Positions 13,901-24,943 of a DNA stretch of 64,000 bases are shown here, piece by piece. Under the pieces are notes generated by a model, which saw only the letters and a program-made list of their open reading frames with translations, did no database searches and had not been told where the DNA came from. The first letter of the stretch is position 1; every line of letters starts with the position of its first letter. Source of the DNA: Cryphonectria parasitica EP155 (Eukaryota; Ascomycota; Sordariomycetes; Diaporthales; Cryphonectriaceae); the NCBI RefSeq assembly GCF_011745365.1, contig NW_024468912.1, positions 2,542,001 to 2,606,000 of the forward strand, read 5' to 3'. The position numbers were made by a program, and so were the translations under genes.

Positions 13901-16193
13901 GGGCAATCAGCTCGATTCTCTCACCGAGAATATGGCCACTTTCAGGACGTAGGGCGCCGTAGATGAGCTGTTGGTACGACTGTCTGTCGAAGAATGTGTC
14001 CAGATTGCAGAGCGCTACCGACACAGACAAATGATCTTGAATCAAACCTCGAAGTGGCTTTCCCGCTGTTCCGGATATATACTGATGATCGGTATCAGCT
14101 AGCTGCAGTGCCTCAGCACGGGCCACTTCGTTTTGAGGGAAGTGCATATTCATCTCATCACCGTCAAAGTCAGCATTGTAGGTGTTGCAGTTGGCGTAGT
14201 GCATGCGAATTGTCTTTTCTCCTGGCAAAACCCTCACCCTGTGGCCCATTATGGACGGCTTGTGCAGGGTTGGTTGTCGGTTCATCAGAACCACGTCGCC
14301 ATTAGCGAGATGGCGGTGGACCTTCTTATTTCTCAGACCGCTGGAGGTTGTATTCGTCGGGGCCAGGAGCTGATTTGCGAGGGCGACACGGTCCTCCATC
14401 GACTTGTTGCGCAGGTTGATCGTCTGGCCGTTCTCGTTCTCAATGGCTGAAGCACCAGGCCACTTTTCCACGCCATTTATAACAGCCTGTTGCATGTCCT
14501 TGAAATTATGACTCGTCACGGGCTCAGGGAAGGTCAACTTGCGAGCGAAAACCGGAGGAACGCCGATCTCGTTGGTCTCAATGTTGGGATCCGGAGAAAT
14601 GACACTGCGTGCGGCATAATTGACTCTCTTCCCCATCATGTTCTTCCGGAACAGACCCTCTTTCTTCTCGAGCTTCTGTTTGATGCCCTCCTCATTCCTC
14701 TTGGCGGCAGCTCCTTGAACCGGATTGAGATTGCGGTCTATTAGGGAATTGACGGCCTCCTGGAGTTCCGTCCAGGCCTCATGGAGCTGTGTCATGCTCC
14801 TGGGCCCCCTCAATGATGGATCGACATTGGTGCCTCTCAATTGGTCCTGAATTTGCCTGTAGATCGATGCCAGCTTGGCTGACGCCCTGATGATCATCTT
14901 GTAGAGGTTGTTCTGCTGGGCCTCGGCAATCTGCGAGTCACCAGTCCTAGCCTCCGGGCGGAAGCGGTTGGGCGGGATAAGAATGCTCTCCAGGAAAAAC
15001 ATATCGGAAGATAAGGCGGTGGTGACCTTTGACCGAGGTTGCTTGCAGTACACCAGTGACAGGACCTCTTGTTCCTTATCGAACAGTCTTGCCAGCCTCC
15101 ACCGCACCTCTGCCGGGGAGAGGTAGCGCTGGGCAGGCGAATCGTCGCCTCGCGTCAGTTTTGTGACCTTAGTGTGGGGAACAACAAGGCCATCCTCGTC
15201 GAGGGCATCGCCGCTGCCCTCGTCAGAAGCGCCTCCCTCGCCATCCGAAGATGAGAGATCGGCGATACCCTCGTCCAAGTCGTAGTCACTGTTCTTGTCC
15301 GCCTTCTTTTTGGACTGGACGGGTATTGCCTGCCTGCGCTTGAAGCCACCCTGAGCCATCTTGGCCTGCTCCTTTGGCGATAGGGCCTTCTCAAAAATCT
15401 TGACGGATCGATCCTTGCGATAGGTAGGGGTGACGCCCTGACAGGATGCACACACCCGCGTCTTGACGATGTCCTTGAAAAATTCAGCCACCGTGGCGGT
15501 GCGAAGTTCAGCGGCACCCTCATGCTTCCGGCGTGCCAAGCCGGATGGGTGGCTCTGTAGGATGCGACGAACGTAGGCATCGCGCGCCCTCATAATACCA
15601 TCGGCTGTTCCGTCTTGGTCCTCTGAGTCGGAGCCGGCAGCGACATAGTCCTGGGGCACGCCTGGCAGGTCGAGGCCGTAGAGGTTCTCTCCTATGGCCT
15701 CGACCATCCTTGCCTCATGGAGCAGGCCGTATTGAAGAAGACGGAGGATGCAGGTGTAGCGGTGAATGTCCCTCCTAGGCAGACGGAAGCCATCACAGTA
15801 TACACATTGTGCTCGCACCAGGCGGAGGACCTGGTCCATGAAGGTAGGATGATACACTGGGACGGGAAGGTCGATGTGGCCGGGATGACCGGGACAAGAC
15901 TGTTGGCCTAGGTTACAAGTCGTACAGCTGCGGAGCAGCAGACAGGTCAGCATGTGTCGTGAGAACGGCAGTGAAAGGACGTTTGATGGGGGATTGAGTT
16001 CTTCTACCTACATGGAGTCTCCCCAAGAACCAAGGGCTGGATCGTACAGTCCCCCACGGACAGGGTTCAAGAGGGTATCGAAGGTGCTGTCATTCTCGAT
16101 CTTTTTGACCGAGATCGCGTGAATCTCATCCTTGGTGAGAAATGTGAACTCGACCCGGTCGACCGAGGACGAGACAGGTTGGGAGATATTCAT
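10935..16193 (-). CDS. RPA190: RNA polymerase I largest subunit
   Basis: Catalytic largest subunit of RNA polymerase I, which transcribes the 35S rRNA precursor in the nucleolus. Two exons, 16012-16193 and 10935-15927, are joined by an 84-nt intron (donor GTAGGT, acceptor CGCAG) and encode 1724 residues. The start MNISQPVSSSVDRVEF resembles other A190 proteins; an in-frame ATG 60 nt upstream (16253) would add 20 residues. Splicing restores the N-terminal zinc motif C62-T-T-C65...C72-P-G-H75-P-G-H78. The magnesium-binding NADFDGD lies at residues 645-651. RPB1-family clamp and funnel segments follow, then QSVGEPSTQMTLNTFHLAG. A strongly acidic insert (runs of Asp/Glu) sits in the C-terminal quarter, as in Pol I orthologues. 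The gene is divergent from PRP3. Confidence 0.96.
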
Positions 16194-16938
16194 GATGGCA
16201 TAACCCTTGCGCCGTGGTAGCCTCTGGAGGTTGACTTGCAGTCGATTGTCCACACACTATCGCCCTTGCGCCTCGCAGTCGACTTGTGGCGAGAAGTCTT
16301 CTAGTCACGATGTTATGTGATGGGAGGTGGACGGCGAATTCAGTCAAGATTTCCTTGGCCCATGACCGTGAGGAGGGGAGTAACTTTCATTGGAGTACTG
16401 CTACATACGAAGAGACAGAAAAATTTGGCGGAGAGAGGCGGCAGAATATTTTCTGACCGGGAAGCTACTACAGACAGGGGGTGGGTGGGTTGGTGCCCCA
16501 TAGCAGATGATCCCTGCCATGTGATACTGCAAAAGAATTGCCCCCAAAACTAAAGTACTTACCGCCTACGCGCTGTGCTGCAACTGCTGTGTACTATGGT
16601 CATATACCTTATCCATACAACCAGCTATTCTGATTCTCCTACACCAGCCATCCACTCGTCCACGCGCCTGTCAAATACGATAACCAACTACTCCCTCCCC
16701 TTCTCACAAAACATCTTACAAGTTATATTGTTGTACACGGCCGTGCTGATCATACGTCATCTCCCATGCCGCCCTGTTGGCACCTCCTCTTAGCAACTTC
16801 ACTGGCGACTTAGCGGTCGTGGCCGCTCAAACCAGCTCTGACCTCGTCGCCCGCCTCTCGCCCTGCTGCTTGACCCAAAGCCTGTTACCCTGCCAAACGC
16901 CGATCTCTTTCGACACAAAAACGATTACTCAAACAGAC
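16194..16938. promoter_or_regulatory. RPA190/PRP3 divergent promoter region
   Basis: 745 bp between the start codons of two essential RNA-metabolism genes transcribed in opposite directions. The half nearer PRP3 is pyrimidine-rich (CTCCTACACC, CTCCCTCCCCTTCTC). An in-frame ATG at 16777 could extend PRP3 by 54 residues but that segment is not Prp3-like. No specific binding site is assigned. Confidence 0.5.
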
Positions 16939-18405
16939 ATGGATCGGAATCAGCCGAGCAACGGCCTTGGCCCCCGCCATGATGCTGCGTCGCGCGTCCA
17001 AAAGCCCGAATCTGCCGCCGACAGGATGGCCGCCCTCAAGGCACGTGTCGCAGCCGCCATCGGAACAAGCAAGGCGAAGGGCGGCCTGAATGTTGGGCTT
17101 CATCCGGCTCTTGAGGATCTCGGACAGTGGAAGCCTACCGCCGCCGCCAAGCCAGCCGATTCGAGACTTGCTATGGGCTCGGCAGGAAAGCTACACAGCG
17201 AACAGACACGTATTTCTGCCGGCAGCAGGACCTCTGCCTTTCTTAATGGCCAGGGCGGAGCGACCGGGGCGAATCCGTATCTTGAGACCGCCACACCGGG
17301 CGTTTCCGCCGGCAAACAGAGGATGCCACGCCAGCTCGCCTTCAACCAGAAGGGCAAATACATACAGCAAGCCAATGCCCTCCGAAGACAAGCCGCCCTC
17401 GAGGCGATGAAGAAAAGGATTGCCGAGCAGACGAGGAAGGCCGGTATCGATGAGGACTTGGGCGAGAAGAACTTCGTGGTTGAGGCGCCTCCAGAGATTG
17501 AGTGGTGGGATGAAGCTTTGGTCACGTCTTACGACACTCTAGATGATCCCAGCTCCCTCAAGATCCAGGGCGAGGACACCATCGTCACGAACCTCATACA
17601 GCACCCCGTGGCGCTGGAGCCCCCACAGGAACGCAATGCCCCCGCGCCGAAGCCTATGTATCTTACATCCAAGGAGCAGGCAAAGATTCGAAGGCAGAAT
17701 CGGATGGCTGATCTCAAGGAGCAGCAGGCCAAGATCAGGCTTGGCCTCATCCCAGCACCCCCTCCCAAGGTTAAAAAGGGCAACCTGATGCGTGTTCTGG
17801 GTGAGGAGGCCGTTAAGGATCCGACGGCTGTCGAGGCCATGGTCAACCAGCAGATCGCGGAGAGGCACCAGAAGCACCTGCAGACGAATGAGGAGAGGAA
17901 GTTGACCAAGGAGCAGAAGCACGAAAAGCTGGCTGCCAACCAGGAGAAAGACGCCGCCAAAAGTCTCCACCTCCTCGTGTTCAAGATTGGAAGCCTCGCT
18001 AACGGACAGCACCGATTCAAGATCCAGAAGAATGCAGAGCAGCTGGCCCTCACTGGGATCTGCGTTATGCACCCTAGGTTCAACCTGATAGTTGCGGAGG
18101 GGGGACAGTGGAGCACTACAAAGTACAAGAAGCTCATGATGAACCGGATTGACTGGACAGAGAACGTGCCATCTCGAGATGCCAAGCAAGGTCAGCAGAG
18201 AGAGTGGCTCATGGCAGAGGATGACAAGGGCGGCCTCAAAGATATGACTTCGAACTATTGCAAACTCGTCTTTGAGGGCGAGGTCAAGACTAGGGCTTTC
18301 AAGCGTTGGACTTCAAAAGTTGCTGAGACGGACGCCGAAGCTCGTGATGCTCTGGCAAGGTCAAAGATGGACAACTTCTGGTCTACGGCACGGAGCATGC
18401 TCTAG
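16939..18405 (+). CDS. PRP3: U4/U6 snRNP protein Prp3
   Basis: Component of the U4/U6 and U4/U6.U5 tri-snRNP needed to build the active spliceosome. The single-exon gene encodes 488 residues from MDRNQPSNGLG, a start preferred because the 54-codon extension to 16777 has no Prp3 character. Visible parts are a variable N-terminal half with NQKGKYIQQANALRRQAALE, the EIEWWDEAL motif, and the core PRP3 domain from LTSKEQAKIRRQNRMADLKE through GLIPAPPPKVKKGNLMRVL. The C-terminal DUF1115 domain follows with LTGICVMHPRFNLIVAEGG and KYKKLMMNRIDW. Length is close to other fungal Prp3 proteins. Absence of introns in a splicing factor is unremarkable. It is divergent from RPA190. Confidence 0.95.
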   Translation: MDRNQPSNGLGPRHDAASRVQKPESAADRMAALKARVAAAIGTSKAKGGLNVGLHPALEDLGQWKPTAAAKPADSRLAMGSAGKLHSEQTRISAGSRTSAFLNGQGGATGANPYLETATPGVSAGKQRMPRQLAFNQKGKYIQQANALRRQAALEAMKKRIAEQTRKAGIDEDLGEKNFVVEAPPEIEWWDEALVTSYDTLDDPSSLKIQGEDTIVTNLIQHPVALEPPQERNAPAPKPMYLTSKEQAKIRRQNRMADLKEQQAKIRLGLIPAPPPKVKKGNLMRVLGEEAVKDPTAVEAMVNQQIAERHQKHLQTNEERKLTKEQKHEKLAANQEKDAAKSLHLLVFKIGSLANGQHRFKIQKNAEQLALTGICVMHPRFNLIVAEGGQWSTTKYKKLMMNRIDWTENVPSRDAKQGQQREWLMAEDDKGGLKDMTSNYCKLVFEGEVKTRAFKRWTSKVAETDAEARDALARSKMDNFWSTARSML

Positions 18406-19598
18406 GTTGACAGGGTGCATGACGACGCATGTTGTCCCCTGGCCTGGCACGGCATACTCGGAGGCATCTATTAGTGTCTGAGCTATCGAGCAGACTTTTG
18501 AACGGCAGCCCATTCACGATCACATGGCATAGAACCACAATCAAAGCCTCACAATTCGACAAGTAGTTTTCACTTGTCTGATGTTCTCGTAATTTGTCTC
18601 CTTCCTTACTTCGCTTAGTGAAGCGCACAGCACAACCAGTCTTCATACTTCTGTTGATCGCCTACAGGCGTAAGGTTCAGGACTTCGCCTCGTACCTTTC
18701 ACGTATGTATCGACGAAATGCAATGCGTCGTGTTGATCCACTCAGAACTCGGGGTCGAGCTGCTGCTAGCAGTGCCTCCCTCTTACCAGGCCGGTCTTAT
18801 CTCCTGCTAGTCTCCCGCCTCCTTTTGCTATGGTCATAGCAACAACGTAACGGACTGTTCTGGCTGTATTTACTCAAGAGAGTGAGCCGCCTTCAGGCAG
18901 CAGGTATGGAAGTCGAGGATCCCGATGGCGAGGAGGCTCCAACTTTTGGCCTAGATTTCCGTTGGCCGGGTCTCTCGAGCGCTTGCAGAAAGGGCTTGGG
19001 CAGGACGGCAAGCTGTCAGATCCTTATGTTGGACCCGAAGTTTCAAACGAAGGGTCCCATCACAGCAAGATGAAGGCTCACATTTGAATCCTGATATCGT
19101 CACAACCCGCCCCTGACCCCTCCCTTGTTCGTAGTGCTGCTGCAGGCGATGCCATAAAAGACGAGCCCGACTAAAGGAAGCATGTGTAACCAGCTCGGCC
19201 CCAAAATCCGACAAGATGATCATCAAGTGTTGTGGGCCAACAGACAACGCTGTCCGATTATGCAGCCGTTGAATTACCAACATTATCTTGCCACTCAGTA
19301 CACGTGAACCACGCAAGTATGTATCACCTCGGGCCCGTGTGGCTGTCCTGTGATCGGATTGGCACTGTCACTTCGTGCGTCCTCGACATGAGTCTTCTAA
19401 AACATGCGTGGTGGGAGAACGGCCGAGGACTCGTGTGCAGGCTGGCTCCGCTTCACCATTCAGCGCTAAGTGTGAACTTGGTTGTGAAATTTTTTTGGTG
19501 TTGAGGGTGTTCCCGTTCAGATCAAGATGAGTGTCCATCAAAGACAACCCATATTTGTAGTTGGTAGGTGCCTCGAGTGTGCATGGCCGCTTGCGCAC
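18406..19598. other. Intergenic between convergent genes
   Basis: 1.2 kb between the 3' ends of PRP3 and the zinc-finger gene. Open frames here are short, overlap on both strands and show no motif. Nothing beyond the two 3' UTRs can be supported. Confidence 0.55.
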
Positions 19599-20926
19599 CT
19601 ATCTGTTCCAAGGAGAGGCCGAACCCATTTCGCTCGATTCCTGTCCGCGTAATGACGGGACTGAGGTGTGCTGAGAGCCCAGAGGTGGTATTGCCAGGGG
19701 TGGAAGGTTTGGTAGTGGGAAAAGACCCCTCTCATCCTGGGCTTCTGCACGCAGGTCCATTGTCCCTATATCGAATCTTTTGTGACAGCCATCCGTCTTA
19801 TGCCTAGAAACATTTCAAATAACAGAGCTGGCATTAGCATACTGTGTCTCTTTGTGTGAAATGGGTGCCTGTACTAGAGACTGGTCTCTGCTTACCTCTT
19901 GAGAGTATCTCTGCGGGCGAACATTCGTCCACAGTACTCACAGCCGTGTTTACGCTCCTTCATGTGCACACTCTGGTGGTGCCTCTGCAGATCCGTCTTG
20001 CGCACGAACCTTTTGTTGCAGTCTCCAACTTGACAGGGGAAGGGATACTCGCGCGTCTCGCGGTGTGTCTCCATGTGCGCCTTGAAGTTGTAGCTACGGC
20101 TGAAGAACTTGCCACACCCCTTGACGTCGCACTGAAAGTTGGCCTCTTCCTTGGTGGTCAGCTTCCTCGTGGTTCGCCTCTGCTGTTCGCTTATACGCGA
20201 GGCGACCCGCGCCCCGTGTCTTGGTGGCATCATGGCTGGCGAGTGGAGACCACCGGCATAGAGCTGCTCGGGGTCGCCTGGGTACTGGTCTGCCCTGGGC
20301 CATGGTGCCAAGGCGCCCTCCGGCGTATACCCACCAGCCGGCTCTGACTGCGCCAGGGACGAGGCTGGACCCATGTCAGCCGGAGGGTAGGAGGTGTGGG
20401 CGAGGCTGGGCGACGGATACTGCGAAGCGTCCACGCCGTGGCTGTAGTGGGCGGGCATGTCTTCTGGCCGCAATTTCGGACTTGGAGACCCCGAAATGGG
20501 AGGATACTGGTTGGGAGGCCTCGCGAGTGAGGGGACAGGCGACCGCGCGCCCTGCAACGTTGGTGGGGGGGAGTTTTGGCTTCGACCCGAGTAGACGTCG
20601 TTGGGATATGCAGCAGCAGATATGGGCCCATCATAGGAGGCGAAGTTGTCATATTCTGCGCTCAGGATGGTGGTCATAGACGCCGTGGTCAAGGCAGGAT
20701 GGAGGACCGAAGCAGGACTCCATTCTGAGTGTGTCACTGCATCAAGCCGCGGACTTGAGACATCTGGAGTGAGGGTCGGCGCCATAGAGCAAGCCTCGTA
20801 AGCGGAGGAGATACCGTAGTGCTGCCCGATCAGGTCAGGAGATGGGTAATCAGAGGATGCCTCTGATGGGCAGTACGTCTTGGGCGTGGAAGCGGGTGAT
20901 CGCGTCAGAGGCGGCGTCAGGTCCAT
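19599..20926 (-). CDS. C2H2 zinc-finger transcription factor
   Basis: Probable nuclear DNA-binding regulator of 411 residues. Two exons, 19896-20926 and 19599-19803, flank a 92-nt intron (donor GTAAGC, branch GCTAAT, acceptor CTAG). The N-terminal ~230 residues are Ser/Pro/Tyr-rich and disordered, as in activation domains. Three consecutive fingers follow: CDVKGCGKFFSRSYNFKAH, then CQVGDCNKRFVRKTDLQRHH, then CEYCGRMFARRDTLKRH. The intron splits the third finger inside its LKR|H segment, so an unspliced read stops right there. After splicing the finger ends H-K-T-D-G-C, a C2HC-type variant, and a 60-residue tail follows. The protein belongs to a fungal three-finger family; I cannot assign an orthologue or target. 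It is divergent from XPD across 4 kb. Confidence 0.88.
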
Positions 20927-22060
20927 GGCTCAAGCCGGAGGGGGGTTTTCTCGAGGAGGCGGATGAAGCGGACTAGATCTAGCCTCTCTTCCCTGCTGGC
21001 GGCGGCGGCGGTGGTGGTGATGATGATGATGATAATGACCACACCTCGGAAGTTCCGAGCAGCTCAGGTTCCTCTGTGGACTGCGGCTGGCTCAGAGAAG
21101 GCCGGTGCCTGCTGTATGGTGAGCCGTGTCAAGATGATGCTGAGGCCTGGTGATGTGACGTGTGGCGTGCCTCTGTCAGCGCCGGAAGAATAAAGAGAGA
21201 GAGGGAGGGACAGAGACTAGGTCATGGGAAAAGGTGCCTTGAAGACGGACTCTCTGGCAAGTACAGCGACGAAAAGGTGGCGCCCAAATAAGAGATATAG
21301 CCAGAAGACCAACGGCAGGTGGGGGGAAGGATGAGTCGATGCAACATCCACCAGGCAGATATACCCACCCCAGGGAGACTGAGCTACCCAGGCATGCGTC
21401 CAGGCCCAGGCCTAGGTTTGCAAGACGAGGCTGAAGTCGAGCAACAAGCCTGGGATACCGCAGAGTGGGGTGTGTGTCTATGGAAGCAACGCCGGAGGCC
21501 GACAGCAAGGCTGATAGCTTTCTGGTCCTGGCAAGACGAAGGAACAGAGGGGGAAGAGGTGGAGGCAGAGGGTAGAGGGTGAGCAAGTAGCAAGGGTTGT
21601 TCTCTCTCTTCCCTTTCAAGATGTGAGCTTAAAGCTATGGAAGGCACAATAGTTTGTACCGTACCATGCCCAACATGGGCCGTTGGGTCGAACCAACGTA
21701 CATATCTGAGGTGGATCAGATGGACTCGAACATGGGTCGGGTCTCGTAGTGGACACTTGGGGGGGAGGTGGTGGTGTGGATGGGCTGAAGAAGGGGAAGA
21801 TCAAAAAGAAGGGAAGGGGGGGGGGGAATAACAGCCAAAAAAGACTCCACCCAACCGAGCCAGTTGGGGCTTATGGTTGCATGTCATACTATTTACTACT
21901 ATGTACATACGTACCATGCATAGTAAGTACATCATCTACAAGCTCCGACGTGGTTGGATGCTTATTCGTCCTGACAGCCGTTTTTGTCCCTGTAAGACGT
22001 TGAGAAAGAGTTAGAGTGGTGGGCTACACAGCATCATAGGGCTGGGTGTGGCTGCTGTCG

Positions 22061-22061
22061 A

Positions 22062-22089
<28 letters not shown>
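22061..22089. repeat. (CA)n microsatellite
   Basis: About 13-14 uninterrupted AC dinucleotides in the intergenic region upstream of the zinc-finger gene. Confidence 0.97.
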
Positions 22090-22092
<3 letters not shown>

Positions 22093-22226
22093 CGCACCAG
22101 AGCATGCCATGGTTCCAGTGCGTTGGATCAGCTCAGCCAGACAGGTCCCAAGAAAGAAAGGTAGGGGACGCAGGCAAGAAAGGGGGGGGGGGGCAGAGAG
22201 AAGGTGGGGTCCTCAAATAGGAGGAC

Positions 22227-22246
22227 AGAGAGAGAGAGAGAGAGAG
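22227..22246. repeat. (AG)n microsatellite
   Basis: Ten AG dinucleotides following a run of twelve G (22182-22193) in the same intergenic region. Confidence 0.95.
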
Positions 22247-24943
22247 TCAAAACAGAAGAGACAGCTGGCATGGCATGGTATCTAGAGAAACCTGGTGGGT
22301 TAGTGGTGGGTTGGTTGGTGGGCGCGATGAGAGAATGATTGTATGTTGTAAGAAGTCTACAATCCTACGTAGCAGGTTGTCACAGCAGATTCCGGGCGGC
22401 AGTGCTCATCGAAGGATGCGATCCCCTGCTGGTGAGTTGGACTAGCCGTCTCTGGTTTAGGGCCCAAAAGGACCCCCGAACTTGTCTGCTTGTGCCAACC
22501 AATGGACCCTCGCCCTAGTCCATCACGAAGGATTCAAAACACTACATAGTATAAAGGGAAGGAGCAACGGTGGTGGACAAATTTTTTTTTCAAAAGAATT
22601 GAGAAGGCTAGAAAGAAGAAGAGGTGAGGGAGAGGGGGCCGGAAGGATGCCGAGGGCGGAGGAACTGAAGCTGGTGCTGTCAATGTGCCTTGCCCAACGT
22701 GACAATACGTGTATTATAGTACAGGACTGATAATACTACATAGTATACTTATACATTTGCTGCATATCATGTACACTATTTACTATATAGTATGTCCTTG
22801 CTCACTGGGTCTGGGCCAGGTGGCTGCTGGCAAGTCGACAGGGTCTCAGCCAACTACTACTCCAACTGTACACCGAATACAAAAGGCCACCATCCTACAG
22901 AGCCATACATTCTGCACATGTGTGGTAGCACATCGATGAACACAGCGTGATGGTCTGATTTTCCGATGTTTTGTCTGGCCAAGATACTGGTAGACTATTG
23001 TGTAACAGGTTGGCTACTGTAGTGTTGCTCGTGACATGCAACTTCGGCCCATCGTGGGTGCACCAGGACCAAGCACTCAGCTTCTGCACTATACCATGAA
23101 TATTGCAGTATCCACTGCTCCTCTCTTGTCCCTGTCCATGCGGATCTCGCACGCTTTTCGGCCCCCCCCCCACCCCTTCTCTTCTATCGCTTTCTCAGCG
23201 CTGATCTCTTCGTATACCTCGTAAAGGTAGTCAGTCCTATGTTGTACAAGTTAGGATGTACCAATGGGGAGCTGTGTGTCTTTATCAGATGTAAGCAGGG
23301 CTGGTATGATATTATATGTTTAATACAAGTCGCTGTGCTGCGCGGCTACGTCTTTTCTATGTATAGTAGGTACTATGGAAAAAGAGAATAATAGCAAAGC
23401 TAGGCACCCAAACCTCACAATCATCACCGCACTGAGGTCGGATCAAAGACCCGGCGTCCCGGGACCCGGGAGTGTGGGTCCGTGACAGACCTTGTGGACT
23501 ACCGGCATCGAGAAGAGCACGAGTGTCGCTGATGGCATTCTGCACGCTGCCCGCTCACTCAATATTGTCAGGACCAGGTTGTGTACAATTGCCAACTGAC
23601 CCGGGAGAGAGATCCGCCCCTTGGAATAGCGTGACTTGGCCCACCTATCCCCGTGCAGTAGGCTCAGAGAAGAGCCCTGAAATTGTTAGGCACACCGCCA
23701 AACCTCTACAGAGCGCACACACCTGGCAGATTTGGACTGTGACAGGCCACCACTAAGGAAGCGCCAACCCTGCCAACCAGTGCTACCATAGTACTACCTG
23801 CTCTGTACAACTGGGGCATGGTGAGCAGTGGGAATGGGTCGTATGTAGAGAGACAGGCACCCCAATCCACTTGACTTCTCTGGCCTGGACAAGCCTGGAT
23901 CCAGCGTGGCATGTCCAGGTCTGGGAGATCACCATCCCTTTTTCCTCTTCTCCTTTCCCTCTATGCACAGAAGCTGACCCATCTGCCTGTCCGTATCTAC
24001 CGAGGAAGGTGGGTAAGAGATGATCAAATGGAATGTGAGGAGGTGGCGGGCGTGACTGCATAGCATAGGATTCGAGGCACGTGGGAGGGTAGCAATAGGA
24101 TGGGGAAGCGGCTAACCGACGAACAGCATGGCGCTTGCAGTGAATCAATACATTCATACTTCAGTACTCTGGTAGTATTCTACCGTAGTACAGTCGTGTC
24201 ATCCATGGTACGGAGGAGGGACCACAAGAGAAGAGGGGTATGTTCTAATCTTGGAATTGCTTGGCCCTCGAGAAATACAATATGGGGCGGTAAAGTGGAA
24301 GTAGAACAAATAGTACTACCGTTAGTCCCGACAGTAAGTTGTACTGTACGGCACTGTATTATCTGCACTGGCCTGTATTGGCTCTTCGACCACTTCAGCA
24401 CGTGACACCGCGCCTAGCATCATCATAATTCACTCGACCCTTACGCCCCCTCCCCCCGAAAGCCATCAAGCATCACAAATCCAACACTGTAGAGTCGATA
24501 GTATCGAGAAACCAGGCGTCCCGGCTCTCTGTTTGCAAGCAGACAACGAATTAGAGAGCAGGGCCTGGCACTGAATATCTGTCGACAAGCCCAGGCCTTC
24601 AGTGCCTGCGGTACGGGGGAAGGTAAAGCTACGTGTAGCCTGGGTCTGCTAGGCACCACCCCTCGCGGCGGCCTTTGCCGTCGAAACCCGGGGACTGGGA
24701 ACCTGGAGCTTGCACTCAGCTGCTTCTATTTGGAGACGTGACCCGGCAGCAAACTGCCCCACCATCGCTCTCTATCCATCCGACTTCGTTGCATAACTTC
24801 GAGCTTGGACGGGCGCTGGCCTTCCTGAACCCTCTATTCACTTCCATCTTCATTTTGTGCCTCTTTTTGCTAGTTGCAGAAATCGCCCGAACCAAATCGC
24901 GTGAGGACCCTCCGGGCGTCCTCTCGCCCTCAAGGCTGCCATC

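Larger units (their letters stand above)
20927..24943. other. 4-kb gene-free divergent region
   Basis: The longest gap in the window, between the starts of the zinc-finger gene and XPD. It opens with trinucleotide runs (GGC, GGT and GAT repeats, 20999-21040) just upstream of the zinc-finger start. It also holds G runs at 21816-21826 and 22182-22193, a CA microsatellite at 22061-22089, an AG microsatellite at 22227-22246 and a C10 at 23162-23171. Many short ACTATGTAGTAC-like words recur. Open frames are all short and lack motifs. A long regulatory region or 5' leader for the transcription factor, or unrecognised non-coding RNA, would fit; no coding gene is supported. Confidence 0.6.

Noticed and set aside
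10974..15911. Many frames of 60-190 codons opposite or overlapping RPA190
   Set aside because: Shadow frames of a GC-rich coding sequence; the 1.7-kb-residue polymerase frame explains the region.
19844..20679. Plus-strand frames (167 and 152 codons) opposite the zinc-finger gene
   Set aside because: Antisense of the zinc-finger coding sequence.
23390..23490. Possible tRNA-like or structured element (GGACCCGGGAG repeats near 23460)
   Set aside because: No acceptor stem, T-loop GTTCRA box or anticodon arm could be fitted.
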